This document shows positions 30,008 to 39,544 of a DNA stretch of 64,000 bases, in pieces (positions within the stretch are counted from its first letter, which is position 1; each line of letters starts with the position of its first letter). The notes under the pieces were generated by a model, which was not told the origin of the DNA, did no database searches, and saw only the letters and a program-made list of their open reading frames with translations. The DNA comes from Pseudomonadota bacterium (GTDB lineage: Bacteria; Myxococcota_A; Polyangia; Haliangiales; Haliangiaceae). Position numbers and translations under genes: made by a program. The stretch lies in contig JAKSDA010000122.1 in the NCBI GenBank assembly GCA_022360315.1, positions 1 to 64,000 on the forward strand, written 5' to 3'.

Positions 30008-31561
30008 ATGATCGCGACCCAGCGGATGCACGACATCATCGTGATAGGCAGCGGTTTTGGCGGAGCCATGACCGCCCACGCACTGATCGAGGCCGGTCGC
30101 GACGTGGTGCTGGTCGAACGCGGCGATTGGGTCGAGCGGGGACCCGAAAACTGGCAGCCGCGCGGTTCTCTGGAACTCACTCGATACTATTCCTCAGAAA
30201 GCCCGTATCACATCGCAGCCGGCGGCTATGGCAAGACCATGGGAAGTTGCTTTTGCGTGGGCGGGCCCTCGGTATTTTACGGCTGCGTCGCGTTTCGCTT
30301 TCGCGAAAAAGACTTCGACATCGATCCCGACGTGAAGGGCGATTCCGGCGCCGAGTGGCCGTTTGGCTACGGCGAAATCGAGCCCTACTACAGCCGCGCC
30401 GAGGCCATTCTCGACATTGCCGGAGATGACCGCGCCGACCCCACACGGCCCCGGCGCAGCGCCGAGTTTCCCCAGCGGCCGGCGCCGCTGGCAAAAATCT
30501 CGCAACGCATTGCCGACGCGGCTCGCTCGCTCGGTCTCAACCCGTTCTCTCTGCCCCTGGCCATCAATCATGCCACCCGCGCCGGGCGCCGGCGCTGTGT
30601 CGCCTGCCGGACCTGCGATACCTTTGCCTGCGCGGTAAAGGCCAAAAACGATATCGCAACGACCGTGCTCACGCCGCTCTTGAGCCGCGGTCTCGACCTT
30701 CGCACAGGCACGGTGGTGACCCGACTGATCGCCGAAAACGGCCGCATTGCCGCGGTCGAATGCGTCGACAAGCAGCGCGGCGAAACCGTGCGACTGGGCG
30801 CCCATACCGTGGTTCTCTCGGCCGGAACCCTGGCTTCTCCGCATATCTTATTGGCCTCGGACCTGGCCCGAGAAAACCCCGGCGGGGCCACTGTGGGCCG
30901 CTACTTGATGCGCCACTGCAACGCCATGATCTTCGGCTTCTACCCCCGGCGTCCCGATCCCGAGCGGCGTTTTCACAAACAACTCGCCATTCACGATTAC
31001 TATTTTGGCGATACAAACAATCGCGGTTCATCGGGCAAATTGGGCTGTATTCAGCAGGTGGCGACCCCGCCGATCGAACTGGTCAGGCATTATCTGCCGT
31101 GGGGTCTGCGCACCGTTTTGGCCCCGCTGGTCGAACACTTGACCGGCCTTCTGGTCATCGCCGAAGACCAGCCGCAGCCGGACAACCGGGTCGTCATCGA
31201 CCGCAGCGTACGCGATTCATTCGGGCTGCCCCGTCTGGTCGTCACCCATCGCTACAGCAAACGCGATCGGCGCGCGTGCCGCACCCTGGCCGGCCGGGCC
31301 AAAAAGGTGCTGCGCAGATCCGGAGCCTGGTTGTCTCACACCCACAATATCAAGACCTTCTCGCACGCAGTGGGCACAGTTCGCATGGGCAAAGACCCCG
31401 AAACCTCTGCCCTTGACGAGTTTTGCCGCTTTCGCGGCATCGACAACCTGTACGTCGTGGACGGCAGCTTCATGCCATCCTCGGCCGGTCTCAACCCCAG
31501 CCTGACCATCTCGGCCAACGCCCTGCGGGTGGGCGAATATCTGGCGCAGAACTTGCCATGA
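30008..31561 (+). CDS. GMC-family flavin oxidoreductase
   Basis: 517 residues. FAD-binding VIGSGFGGAMTAHALIEAGR near the N-terminus, KTMGSCFCVGGPSVFYGC, and the closing GMC signature VDGSFMPSSAGLNPSLTISA. Residues around 200 hold a cysteine cluster, RRRCVACRTCDTFACAVKAK, typical of the bacterial branch of cholesterol-oxidase-like and long-chain alcohol oxidoreductases. The catalytic His lies in KTFSHAVGTVRMG. Substrate is probably a primary alcohol or sugar. Its stop overlaps the next gene start in an ATGA, so the two are coupled. Confidence 0.88.
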   Translation: MIATQRMHDIIVIGSGFGGAMTAHALIEAGRDVVLVERGDWVERGPENWQPRGSLELTRYYSSESPYHIAAGGYGKTMGSCFCVGGPSVFYGCVAFRFREKDFDIDPDVKGDSGAEWPFGYGEIEPYYSRAEAILDIAGDDRADPTRPRRSAEFPQRPAPLAKISQRIADAARSLGLNPFSLPLAINHATRAGRRRCVACRTCDTFACAVKAKNDIATTVLTPLLSRGLDLRTGTVVTRLIAENGRIAAVECVDKQRGETVRLGAHTVVLSAGTLASPHILLASDLARENPGGATVGRYLMRHCNAMIFGFYPRRPDPERRFHKQLAIHDYYFGDTNNRGSSGKLGCIQQVATPPIELVRHYLPWGLRTVLAPLVEHLTGLLVIAEDQPQPDNRVVIDRSVRDSFGLPRLVVTHRYSKRDRRACRTLAGRAKKVLRRSGAWLSHTHNIKTFSHAVGTVRMGKDPETSALDEFCRFRGIDNLYVVDGSFMPSSAGLNPSLTISANALRVGEYLAQNLP

Positions 31562-32583
31562 ACGAAAATCGCAAATACCGGCCAATGCACATAGCCCTGC
31601 TCGGCTGCGGTTACGCCGCCGAGATGCACAGCAAGAGCTTGCGCACCCTGGGCAAGCGCGCGCGGTGTTATTACGCCAGCCGCAACCCGGCCAGGGCAGA
31701 GGAGATGAACGAGCGCTATCGCGGCGCCGGTCACTTCGAATCGCACCAGGCGGCCATTGCCTCGCCGGACATCGATGTGGTCGCCGTGTTGACCCCGCCC
31801 GCCCATCACCTCGACACTACCCTGCGCGCCCTTGCCGCGGGCAAGGACGTCATTGTCGAAAAACCGCCATTCTTGCGCGCTGCCGACTTCGACCGGATCG
31901 AAGAGGCCTGTCGAGAAACCGGCCAGCGCGTGTTCGTGGCCGAAAACTATTACTACAAACCGCTCGCCCACACCCTGCGTCAGCTCCTCGCCGACCGGGT
32001 CATCGGCGATGTCCTGTTCGTCCACCTCAACGCCATCAAGCTGCAAAAGACCGGCGATTGGCGCGATGATACCGCGCTATCGGGTCCGGGCGCCCTGTTT
32101 GAGGGTGGCATTCATTGGATCAATTTTCTGGCCAATGTGGGCCTGGAGGTAACTGCTGTACACGCCACCCGTCCCGGCCCGGACCGGGGCATGGATCGCA
32201 GCATGCTGGTCACCCTGGAGTACGACAGCGGAGCAGTCGCCACCCTGTCGTACTCGTGGGAGGTGCCCTCTACGCTCAAGGGCTTGCGAATCTCGCGCAT
32301 CTTCGGGCGCCAGGGTTCCATACTATTCGAATCAAACGGCATTTTTCTGGCTGTAAATGGGATCAGAAAGCAGCTGCTATTTCCGGGATTTCGCGATATT
32401 CAGGGCTATAAGGCGATGTTTCGCGACTTCTACCGCGCGTGGTCCACCGGTCGAGAGCCGGCCATGGATCTGGCCCGGGCACGTCGCGATCTCGACATTG
32501 TCGAGGCCGCTTACCGCAGCGCGGCCTCGGCTCGAGTGCCGCTGAGTTCGCCCCGGCCAGACTTTCGGGACAAAGGCGAGTAG
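31558..32583 (+). CDS. Gfo/Idh/MocA-family oxidoreductase
   Basis: 341 residues. Nucleotide-binding N-terminus HIALLGCGYAAEMHSKSL, catalytic EKPP (AGKDVIVEKPPFLRAADF), and the C-terminal alpha/beta domain with GPGALFEGGIHWINFL. These enzymes oxidise or reduce sugars and polyols with NAD(P). Coupled to the GMC oxidoreductase by an overlapping ATGA and followed after four bases by a membrane-protein gene, so the three form one operon; a pathway that oxidises a sugar or polyol at the membrane is the simplest reading. Confidence 0.9.
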   Translation: MNENRKYRPMHIALLGCGYAAEMHSKSLRTLGKRARCYYASRNPARAEEMNERYRGAGHFESHQAAIASPDIDVVAVLTPPAHHLDTTLRALAAGKDVIVEKPPFLRAADFDRIEEACRETGQRVFVAENYYYKPLAHTLRQLLADRVIGDVLFVHLNAIKLQKTGDWRDDTALSGPGALFEGGIHWINFLANVGLEVTAVHATRPGPDRGMDRSMLVTLEYDSGAVATLSYSWEVPSTLKGLRISRIFGRQGSILFESNGIFLAVNGIRKQLLFPGFRDIQGYKAMFRDFYRAWSTGREPAMDLARARRDLDIVEAAYRSAASARVPLSSPRPDFRDKGE

Positions 32584-32587
32584 CGCC

Positions 32588-33412
32588 ATGAACTACCTCA
32601 TCGCAACCCTGGTCGGCCTGTGTGCCGGCCTTCACACCTCGACCTGGGGCATGTACAAGGATGCTCCGCACGAGGGGTTTACCTGGCCCAAGTACTTCCG
32701 CAGCACCATCGTGGGCGCGGTGCTCGGCTTGCTGGCCTATCCGTTCACCGGATGGGACATGACCGAGCCGCGGTCGATCTTGGTGTACTTCGGCATCATC
32801 TACGTGCTCGAGCGTGGGGCCACCGAATTCTGGAAGAGCTTCTGGCGCGAAGAAGATCAGTCCAAATACTTCATTCCCATGCAGTTTGGCGTCATGGGCA
32901 AACCGATCAAAGACCGCGGCAAACGCATGACCATCGGAGTCATCTACGCAGCCGTGGTCATCGGTGCGTTTCTCGCCATCCACGCTCTGGACCGGGCCGA
33001 GCTGGGCTGGCCCAGGTGGCTGGTGGTGGTCAGCATCGGCAGCATCGGCGGCTGGATCTCGGCCTTTGGCGGCGCCTGGAAGGACGCCCCGGTCGAGGGC
33101 TTCGAGACCTTCAAGTTTTTTCGCAGCCCGGTTGTGGCCACGCTATACGCGGCGATGGTCGCCCATTTCACCGACTCCTACCTGGCCATCTCGATGGCCG
33201 GGCTGGGCTTCACCATCGCGACTATCGAGACCTATAAGACGTTTTTTTTCCCCACCAGGCCGCGCGGCAAGTTCGCCGGCAAGCCGATCGATCACCCCGA
33301 GATGCTCGAGCGACGCAAGAGGTTCGTGCCGGTCTACGTGTCGATATGGCTGGGCGTCCTCATCGCCGCGCTGCTCGCCTTTGCACGCCCGCATGTCGGA
33401 TTTCTCCTGTGA
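32588..33412 (+). CDS. Polytopic membrane protein of unknown function
   Basis: 274 residues with about six hydrophobic stretches, built as two similar halves: LHTSTWGMYKDAPHEGFTWP and SAFGGAWKDAPVEGFETFK share the motif (W/A)GxxKDAPxEGF, each followed by KYFRS/KFFRS. This internal duplication suggests a transporter-like fold with two inverted or repeated units. Last gene of the GMC/Gfo operon, starting four bases after the dehydrogenase stop. No family name recognised. The two repeated motifs facing the cytoplasm are the likely functional centres. Confidence 0.8.
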   Translation: MNYLIATLVGLCAGLHTSTWGMYKDAPHEGFTWPKYFRSTIVGAVLGLLAYPFTGWDMTEPRSILVYFGIIYVLERGATEFWKSFWREEDQSKYFIPMQFGVMGKPIKDRGKRMTIGVIYAAVVIGAFLAIHALDRAELGWPRWLVVVSIGSIGGWISAFGGAWKDAPVEGFETFKFFRSPVVATLYAAMVAHFTDSYLAISMAGLGFTIATIETYKTFFFPTRPRGKFAGKPIDHPEMLERRKRFVPVYVSIWLGVLIAALLAFARPHVGFLL

Positions 33413-33453
33413 GGGAGTCCGCCGCGGCCGATTCGATCATCTGACCGGTTCTG

Positions 33454-36400
33454 TCACAGGATGGCCAGGGCGATGGTGCGGAGTGGTCGGCCCGATTTTC
33501 TGGACCGGTCGGCCGGTTGGCCCGATGGGCCCGGGCGAGTCGATGGACCCTCGGTGCCTTCCAGACAACCCTGTCGGGCACAGCCCTCGCCCTGGCGCTC
33601 TCCGTTGTCGTTGAGGCAGGTCTCGGCCAGATAGGTACTCAGCGAATCGACCGTGGGGTGGCCGGACAGCGAGGCCAGCGACAGGGAGCAACATCCGAGC
33701 GCTCTCTGCAGGCGATTCTTGAACTCGATGATGGTCAGCGAGTCCATACCGAGCTCGCACAGGCTGTGGTCCAGGATCTTTTCGTCCGCCGAGGCGCCGA
33801 GCAACATGGCGGCCAAGTCCGCAATGTATCGGCGCAGGATGGCAACGTGGAGTTCTGGCGGACTCCCGGTCAGATCGGCGCGCAGATCTGAAGGATCTGA
33901 TTTCGGTTCGAGCACGGCTCGCAATGGGATGAGATGGGCGAGCATCGGACTGTTGATCCCGGTCGCCTCGGCGTGAACGAGCCAATCGGCGCGGGCGACC
34001 GCAACGTGGACCGGGTTGCGCTCAATGACTGCCTCCAACGCGTGCATTGCTCGCTCTGGAATCAGCACAGACACGCCGTGGCTGTGCTCGATCTCCTTGG
34101 CCGCATTGGTTTGCACGACTTCGCCGAGATCCGGCCAGTCGGCCCAGGGTCCCCAACTCACACTGGTGGCCGGCAGTCCGCACTGCCGGCGGAAGTGGAC
34201 CAGACCATCGATAAATGCATCCGCAGTCGCGGGTGCCATCTGCCCCGGTGCACCCAGAAGAGCCGCCTTGGACGAAAAGAAGACGAAGAAGTCGAGCTCT
34301 TCTGATTCGGTGAGCCAGTGCAGGTGCCAGGCCCCGAGCGCCTTGCCGGCAAACGTACCCACGATCCGGTTCATGTCCTGTCTGAGCAACGTGCCCTCGT
34401 CGGGCCGGTCCACTGCGTAAACCACTCCGCGCAGTGGCGGCGCATTGTGGCGCACTTGTTCGAGGATCGTGGCCAGCGCCCATGAATCCGAAATGTCGGC
34501 CTGAAATCCCATGACCCGCCCTCGCTCCCGGGCCAGATCGGCGATCGCTTCAGTATCGCGTCCGATCACGATCACCGTGCCAGCACCGCGATCGACGAAC
34601 AGATCGACGATATGGCGCTCGACACCGCGGTGGTCACCGACGATGAGATAGGTTCCATCGCTGCGCAGAGCCAGCGGCTCGGTACTGTCATACGAACCCT
34701 CGGCAGCAACCACTCGCGGTACCAGGCAGTCGCCGTCGCGCCAGGCGACTTCCTGTTCCGTTGTTGAGTCCAGCAAACTGGCCACGAGCTGCTGCGCCGC
34801 GCGCGGAGCTTCGCTCGCGGGATCGAGATCGATGAGCCCGCCCCACAGCTCGGGATGTTCGTTGGCAACGACTCGGCCGAGCCCCCACAGCGCGGCCTGG
34901 ATCGGCGAGGTTTCCGACTCCGTGACCGGGACCTTTGCCGCGCTTGCCCGGGCGGGACGTCCGGGCGATTGCGCACCACGGGTGCCTATCCAGACCCGGC
35001 CCGGACTCGCCGCCCATGCCATTCCCTTGAGGAGCTCGAGCAGACCAGCACTGGCATTGTGCAACTGGTTGACCGCGTCGGCGTGTTTCTCGCCCGGTTG
35101 TGGCTCGTCCTGGGCATCGAGCGGCCACAGGTAGAGTACGCCCTGGTAGACGCGCTCCCCATCCCCGTCGAGCCATTCTCGCTCGCTCGCCCGGGCGGCA
35201 AACTGGCTGCGCGTGATCACAGTGCAATCGTGGCCACGGCGGCCGAGCTCGCGCACTGCGTGCTCACCAACTCCGCTGTCATCGGCGAATACCAGCCACC
35301 TCTGGCCATTTACAGGCGCACGACTCGGCGTCGGTTGTTCGGTCGCAGACCATATGACCTCGTGCATCCAATCGGCCAGCGAGAACAGTTCCTTTTCGAA
35401 TGCGACCCTGGTCACCCGCCGCAAGGTCACCCCGCGCGCCTCTACCACCACGTGGCCACACGAATCGCGAAGCGTCACATCGCCGCTTACGATCTCATCC
35501 TGGTCGTCGCATTCATACGCCGTACTGTGGCCGTAAAACGCATCCTCGTAGTTGGATGCGACTTCCAGACGCTCGGCGCAGAGCGGGACGTAGATGGCAT
35601 CGCCTTCCAGAGCGCCAAATTCGAAATGAGCGAGTTGTAGGAGCTGAAAACACGAATCGAGCAGCCCGGTGAGAACCTGTCCGGCCGACGCTTCTCTGGC
35701 GAGATGTGACCGCAGTTCGGCAAAGGCTTCACCGGTACCGCGATATGCGGTGTCCAGCCATTGAAACGTCGGTCCCAGATCGTAACCGGCATGGCGGAGA
35801 GCGCCGTGTAGCGCCGGGCCGTCGAAACGCTTTGGGCAGCGGGCGCGAAGTTGGGCGACGCCGGGCCAATTCTCTGCCGAGCAGTCCTCTTGTGACGATG
35901 AGGCGCCGACCAGAAAACCTCCCGCGTGCACGGTCCACGCATCCCGATCTGCCGGAGTGCTGACGATCTGCACACAGCCGCGCTGCGTGGCAGCAGACTT
36001 GACGACCGTGTGAAGCAGGCGGCGCGCACCGTCCTCTGTCAAGGGCATGATTTCGCGGAATTCGAGACCGTCGAGGGTGACCGATCGCGTGCTCCGGCTA
36101 CGTCGGCGTCGCTGGGTGATCGGGATATGTCCGCCTGTCGCCGACTGATCGGGTTCCAGCCCGGTGAGCAAGGCGAGTGCCGCATACGCCGCGCCGGGAA
36201 CGAGCACGTGGCCAAAAACTCGATGCTCGGCCACAAATGCGGGATCGTCGGCACTCCATTCTCGCTCGAACTGATGCGTCGCCAGGGGAGAACGCACCCG
36301 GCGGCCCAGCAGCCATTGCGCGGCGGTGCCTTTTCGATGGCCAGCGACTCCTTGCGACTCGGCTGTTGCCGGCCGGCTCTGCACGCGATCGCCAGGCGCG

Positions 36401-36558
36401 TCGGCGTGTCTCGCCTGGGATACGCCGAGCTTTTCGAGACCGGCCAGCGGCCACAGCTGTCGCGCGGGATTGCTGTTGTCTCGAACCTGACTCTCCGTAT
36501 CAATGGTGGCAGTCCCGTTGCGTGCAAGATCCGTAGAAGGACGGTTTGAATCGTTCAT
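33454..36558 (-). CDS. Orphan PKS protein: DH, pseudo-ketoreductase, ACP
   Basis: About 1,034 residues without ketosynthase or acyltransferase. Dehydratase at about 80-390: EHRVFGHVLVPGAAY carries the catalytic His and LTGLLDSCFQLLQ the Asp. KR structural half: ALWGLGRVVANEHPELWGGL. KR catalytic half: the NADPH loop reads LIVGDHRGVE where GGxGGLG is expected, and the active-site region reads GQMAPATADAF where PKS KRs have GNYAAANAF, so the catalytic Tyr is Pro and Asn is Asp; Ser and Lys are kept. ACP near the end has ELGMDSLTIIEFKNRLQ. Start at ATG 36558 (AAGGAG upstream); the frame extends to 36678. A stand-alone accessory protein acting in trans is likely. Confidence 0.85.
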   Translation of the reverse strand: MNDSNRPSTDLARNGTATIDTESQVRDNSNPARQLWPLAGLEKLGVSQARHADAPGDRVQSRPATAESQGVAGHRKGTAAQWLLGRRVRSPLATHQFEREWSADDPAFVAEHRVFGHVLVPGAAYAALALLTGLEPDQSATGGHIPITQRRRRSRSTRSVTLDGLEFREIMPLTEDGARRLLHTVVKSAATQRGCVQIVSTPADRDAWTVHAGGFLVGASSSQEDCSAENWPGVAQLRARCPKRFDGPALHGALRHAGYDLGPTFQWLDTAYRGTGEAFAELRSHLAREASAGQVLTGLLDSCFQLLQLAHFEFGALEGDAIYVPLCAERLEVASNYEDAFYGHSTAYECDDQDEIVSGDVTLRDSCGHVVVEARGVTLRRVTRVAFEKELFSLADWMHEVIWSATEQPTPSRAPVNGQRWLVFADDSGVGEHAVRELGRRGHDCTVITRSQFAARASEREWLDGDGERVYQGVLYLWPLDAQDEPQPGEKHADAVNQLHNASAGLLELLKGMAWAASPGRVWIGTRGAQSPGRPARASAAKVPVTESETSPIQAALWGLGRVVANEHPELWGGLIDLDPASEAPRAAQQLVASLLDSTTEQEVAWRDGDCLVPRVVAAEGSYDSTEPLALRSDGTYLIVGDHRGVERHIVDLFVDRGAGTVIVIGRDTEAIADLARERGRVMGFQADISDSWALATILEQVRHNAPPLRGVVYAVDRPDEGTLLRQDMNRIVGTFAGKALGAWHLHWLTESEELDFFVFFSSKAALLGAPGQMAPATADAFIDGLVHFRRQCGLPATSVSWGPWADWPDLGEVVQTNAAKEIEHSHGVSVLIPERAMHALEAVIERNPVHVAVARADWLVHAEATGINSPMLAHLIPLRAVLEPKSDPSDLRADLTGSPPELHVAILRRYIADLAAMLLGASADEKILDHSLCELGMDSLTIIEFKNRLQRALGCCSLSLASLSGHPTVDSLSTYLAETCLNDNGERQGEGCARQGCLEGTEGPSTRPGPSGQPADRSRKSGRPLRTIALAIL

Positions 36559-36779
36559 CCTTGTAGTGACTCCTTCTTTGGAATGCTGCATAGCCATACC
36601 TTGATCTCTGCGTTTTCGTGAGGTTTCCTTCTTTTTCGATACGCTTGCCGCAGCCGCTGGCATCAACCGTCCGAGCAAACCGAATTACACCCGACCACTG
36701 CACTGAGGAGGTCAATACCGGCGTGAGGCCAACCCCGCTGGCATCTTCTCCGCAGTAACGCAGATAACACACTCAAATC

Positions 36780-37345
36780 ACTACATAACTCGCAGACCCT
36801 CTGGTCAATTCACCTCAACAATCCCGCAATGGCTTCGCCATCATTGTACAGTATTTGATGATATATCCACTGATGAAGGAAACAGTATGCAACGCTTATA
36901 CACCATCTCAATCTGGTAAGCATAGAAGAATCGCAATGAATTCATTAAGATGTTCGATTTGAAGAAAATGTATTGAATATTACATAATATGAGCTGCTAG
37001 AGAAATCCTGACACACAGTGCCGGTCTTACATGTCGATAGCTGTCGTACAATGAGGAGTTCGATTCACAGTGAGTGTAGTCCATTTTGGACTGATTTAGG
37101 TCGCCATCGCGACTCCGCGATAGAGTTTAAATATATGATAATAAATAACATTATCAGTTGAACACACGTCGTTCGCGGAATCGGCACGGCACTCGTCGAG
37201 AGGATATTTAATGCGGTAATCCGCTCGGAAAACTCGGCAGAAGAACCGAAGCTCGATTTCTATCTGCTTTGATCATGCTTCGTTTTTTTGTAATATGAAC
37301 GGAAAATCATTATGTTGGAAGTTTACAGAACGACCTCAGCGAACA
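36780..37345. promoter_or_regulatory. AT-rich non-coding region with several hairpins
   Basis: No gene is visible between 36679 and 37702 apart from one remnant. About 36780-37345 is markedly AT-rich against the GC-rich surroundings. It contains short perfect inverted repeats: ATGGC/GCCAT (36829-36841), AGTCCA/TGGACT (37078-37092), ATCGCG/CGCGAT (37106-37121) and TGATAAT/ATTATCA (37136-37156). It is upstream of the PKS protein on the minus strand and of the RavA gene on the plus strand, so it may hold the promoter and regulator sites of either. Confidence 0.5.
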
Positions 37346-37357
37346 TGTGATAGCCGG

Positions 37358-37524
37358 TGTGCATTCCAGGTCGGGTCGATCGAATGGCCGGCCGGGACGT
37401 CCGGCTGGGGCCGAAGATCGGGCCGATCATCTCGGCCGGGCAGGTCGAGGTGATCGAGCGCCATTTGCGAGACGCGTTGGCACTCGGGCCTGGGCCCGTC
37501 ACGCATGGGACCGGCCGCCATTGA
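37358..37524 (+). pseudogene. Aldehyde dehydrogenase fragment
   Basis: The frame 37358-37524 reads DVRLGPKIGPIISAGQVEVI and then ERHLRDALALG before a stop. The GPxIS...V...RDAL pattern matches the segment of aldehyde dehydrogenases after the catalytic region (usual form GPLISxxQxxRVxxxIxxA). No start, active-site cysteine or downstream part is present. A short relic; the call depends on one motif. Confidence 0.35.
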
Positions 37525-37636
37525 GCGCTTCTGGCGCCGCAAATCCTATTTGGTCAATACCAGCACCAGACCTGCCCCGTGGTGGTTCTGATTCGGGGGC
37601 GGCACGTTCAGAACCATCGGAATCGGTTCAGCTATC

Positions 37637-37676
37637 GGAGCACGAGCTGGAGGCCGGGGAGCACGAGCTGGAGGCC
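37637..37676. repeat. Two tandem 19-bp copies before ravA-like gene
   Basis: GGAGCACGAGCTGGAGGCC occurs at 37637-37655 and 37658-37676, a 21-base period. If translated it gives EHELEAG, EHELEAA. Lies 27 bases before the AAA ATPase start. Confidence 0.7.
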
Positions 37677-37702
37677 GCGATCCGGGCTAGACTTCCTGTC
37701 AC

Positions 37703-39544
37703 GTGGATACCCCCGAAAAGCTCCGCCGTCTGCTCGACCGGCTCGACAGCGGGTTGGTCGAGCGCCAGACCCATGTTCGCCTGGCCTTCCTGGCTCTTCT
37801 AGCCGGGCATCATGTGCTGCTTCTCGGTCCACCCGGCACGGCCAAGAGTCTGCTCGCCCGCACTCTGTGTCGCTGCGTGGCCGGAGCGGCGTATTTCGAG
37901 TACTTGCTGACCAAATTCACCCATCCGGACGAACTGTTCGGCCCGGTCAGCATCCCTGGGCTCAAGGAAGAAGATTACCGCCGACTCACCCATGGCTATT
38001 TGCCCAGCGCTCACGTCGCCTTTCTCGACGAAGTGTTCAAAGCCAACAGCGCCATCTTGAACAGCCTGCTCACCCTGATCAACGAACGGGTGTTTCACCA
38101 CGGCAAACATCGCGATTCGGTCCCCCTGCTCGGACTGATCGCGGCGAGCAACGAACCGCCCGAATCGGACGGGGTGCTCGACGCGCTCCACGACCGGTTT
38201 CTGGTTCGCGTTGCAGTACCACCCATCGCCAGCGACGAGGGGTTTTTACGGGTCTGTCTCGGTGAAGTCGATATCGGAGACGCCCCGGCCGACGAACTCC
38301 TCACCATCGACGAGATCGCCCGGATCCGACTGGCAGCGCGCACCGTGCAAGCCAGCCACGAGGTCCGCCGGGCCATCCTGGCCATCCGCCGCAAACTCGG
38401 CGATGAGGGCATCGCAGCCAGTGACCGCCGCTGGCGATGGGCCGCCGAAATCCTCAAGGTCGCCGCAGTCACCAGTGGACGCGCGTCGATCTCATTGGTC
38501 GACCTTCTCCTGCTTGAGCACTGCTTCGGCAATCCGGGCGACAGCGGTCGCATCGTGCGCACCATTGTCCGCGACGAGATGCGCGCCGGAGTGGCCATCC
38601 ACAACTATCGCGAGCCCTTGGAAACCCGCTGGAACGATTTGCACAATCCACCCCCGGCCGACCGGGCCGAGTTCGACCACAATGGCGCTTCTGCCGAACT
38701 TCCCGGATCATCGCAATACCAGACCTACACAACAGTGCAGTCGGCCCGCCTCGCCGGGCTCGATCTCTTCGATCGCGAATGCCAGGAAGCGTCACAATCA
38801 CTCGACGACCAGCTGGCCGAGGTCACCGGCGAAGCCGAGTCAAGTCTGTGGACCGCCGAGATTCCTCCCGAACTCATCGCCGGATTCGTCGCTGCGCGCC
38901 GCCTGCTCAATCGCTGTGCCCGGCTCAGCGCAAACTATCGAATCGAACTAGAAGACAGCCCTCTGCAGCGCTTGCTCCGGCTCCTGCGCGCCGAAAAGCG
39001 CGACCGCAACGACTGGGCCTACTATCAGCGCGCCCGGGCTGTGCTGTGGATCGGCGCACCGGACAGCCGCAGCGATTCATGGGTGCCGCTCGGCGAGAAT
39101 GGCCAGAGCCTGTTCGAAAACCAGCAAGAATGCATCGACCAGGCCCGTTACTGGATGCGCAAATCCCTCGGCCAGCACCACTCGCCGGGCTGGGACAAGA
39201 TGGCCTATTTTGTCCCCCTCACCGACCGCGATCTCTTTGCCCTGGACGGGCGGACGAGCGTCGCTCGAATTGCTGGACAACACGTGCGTCGAGCCACAGC
39301 CCGGCGTACCGCTGCAATCGCCCAACTGCGCGAGCGTCCCGGTGCGGACGTTGCCGTGGTCCCGACTTCCGATCGCGATCAGGTGCTCAAGGCCCTGGCT
39401 GCCCTGCTCGAACGCATCCCCGCGCTCGATGTGTGCACCGTGCCGGTCGCGCCTGCCCTGGAAGAATCCCGCGCGACGGTCGCGCAATCGGCCGCCCATA
39501 CCGTGCCGGCGAACAACCCGGAAAACCAGGCGGAGCGAGCATGA
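37703..39544 (+). CDS. RavA-type MoxR AAA+ ATPase
   Basis: 613 residues. Walker A LLGPPGTAKSLLARTL (about 40-50), Walker B VAFLDEVFKANSAILNSLL (about 108-120), sensor 1 LIAASNEPPESD and the sensor-2 helix. The stretch KFTHPDELFGPVSIPGLKEE is characteristic of the RavA subfamily. The C-terminal 280 residues (long helical and mixed domain ending LLERIPALDVCTVPVAPA) are longer than in E. coli RavA. GTG start at 37703. Overlaps the VWA partner gene by ATGA. RavA/ViaA pairs act as chaperones for respiratory Fe-S complexes in enterobacteria; that role here is only inference. Confidence 0.85.
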   Translation: MDTPEKLRRLLDRLDSGLVERQTHVRLAFLALLAGHHVLLLGPPGTAKSLLARTLCRCVAGAAYFEYLLTKFTHPDELFGPVSIPGLKEEDYRRLTHGYLPSAHVAFLDEVFKANSAILNSLLTLINERVFHHGKHRDSVPLLGLIAASNEPPESDGVLDALHDRFLVRVAVPPIASDEGFLRVCLGEVDIGDAPADELLTIDEIARIRLAARTVQASHEVRRAILAIRRKLGDEGIAASDRRWRWAAEILKVAAVTSGRASISLVDLLLLEHCFGNPGDSGRIVRTIVRDEMRAGVAIHNYREPLETRWNDLHNPPPADRAEFDHNGASAELPGSSQYQTYTTVQSARLAGLDLFDRECQEASQSLDDQLAEVTGEAESSLWTAEIPPELIAGFVAARRLLNRCARLSANYRIELEDSPLQRLLRLLRAEKRDRNDWAYYQRARAVLWIGAPDSRSDSWVPLGENGQSLFENQQECIDQARYWMRKSLGQHHSPGWDKMAYFVPLTDRDLFALDGRTSVARIAGQHVRRATARRTAAIAQLRERPGADVAVVPTSDRDQVLKALAALLERIPALDVCTVPVAPALEESRATVAQSAAHTVPANNPENQAERA

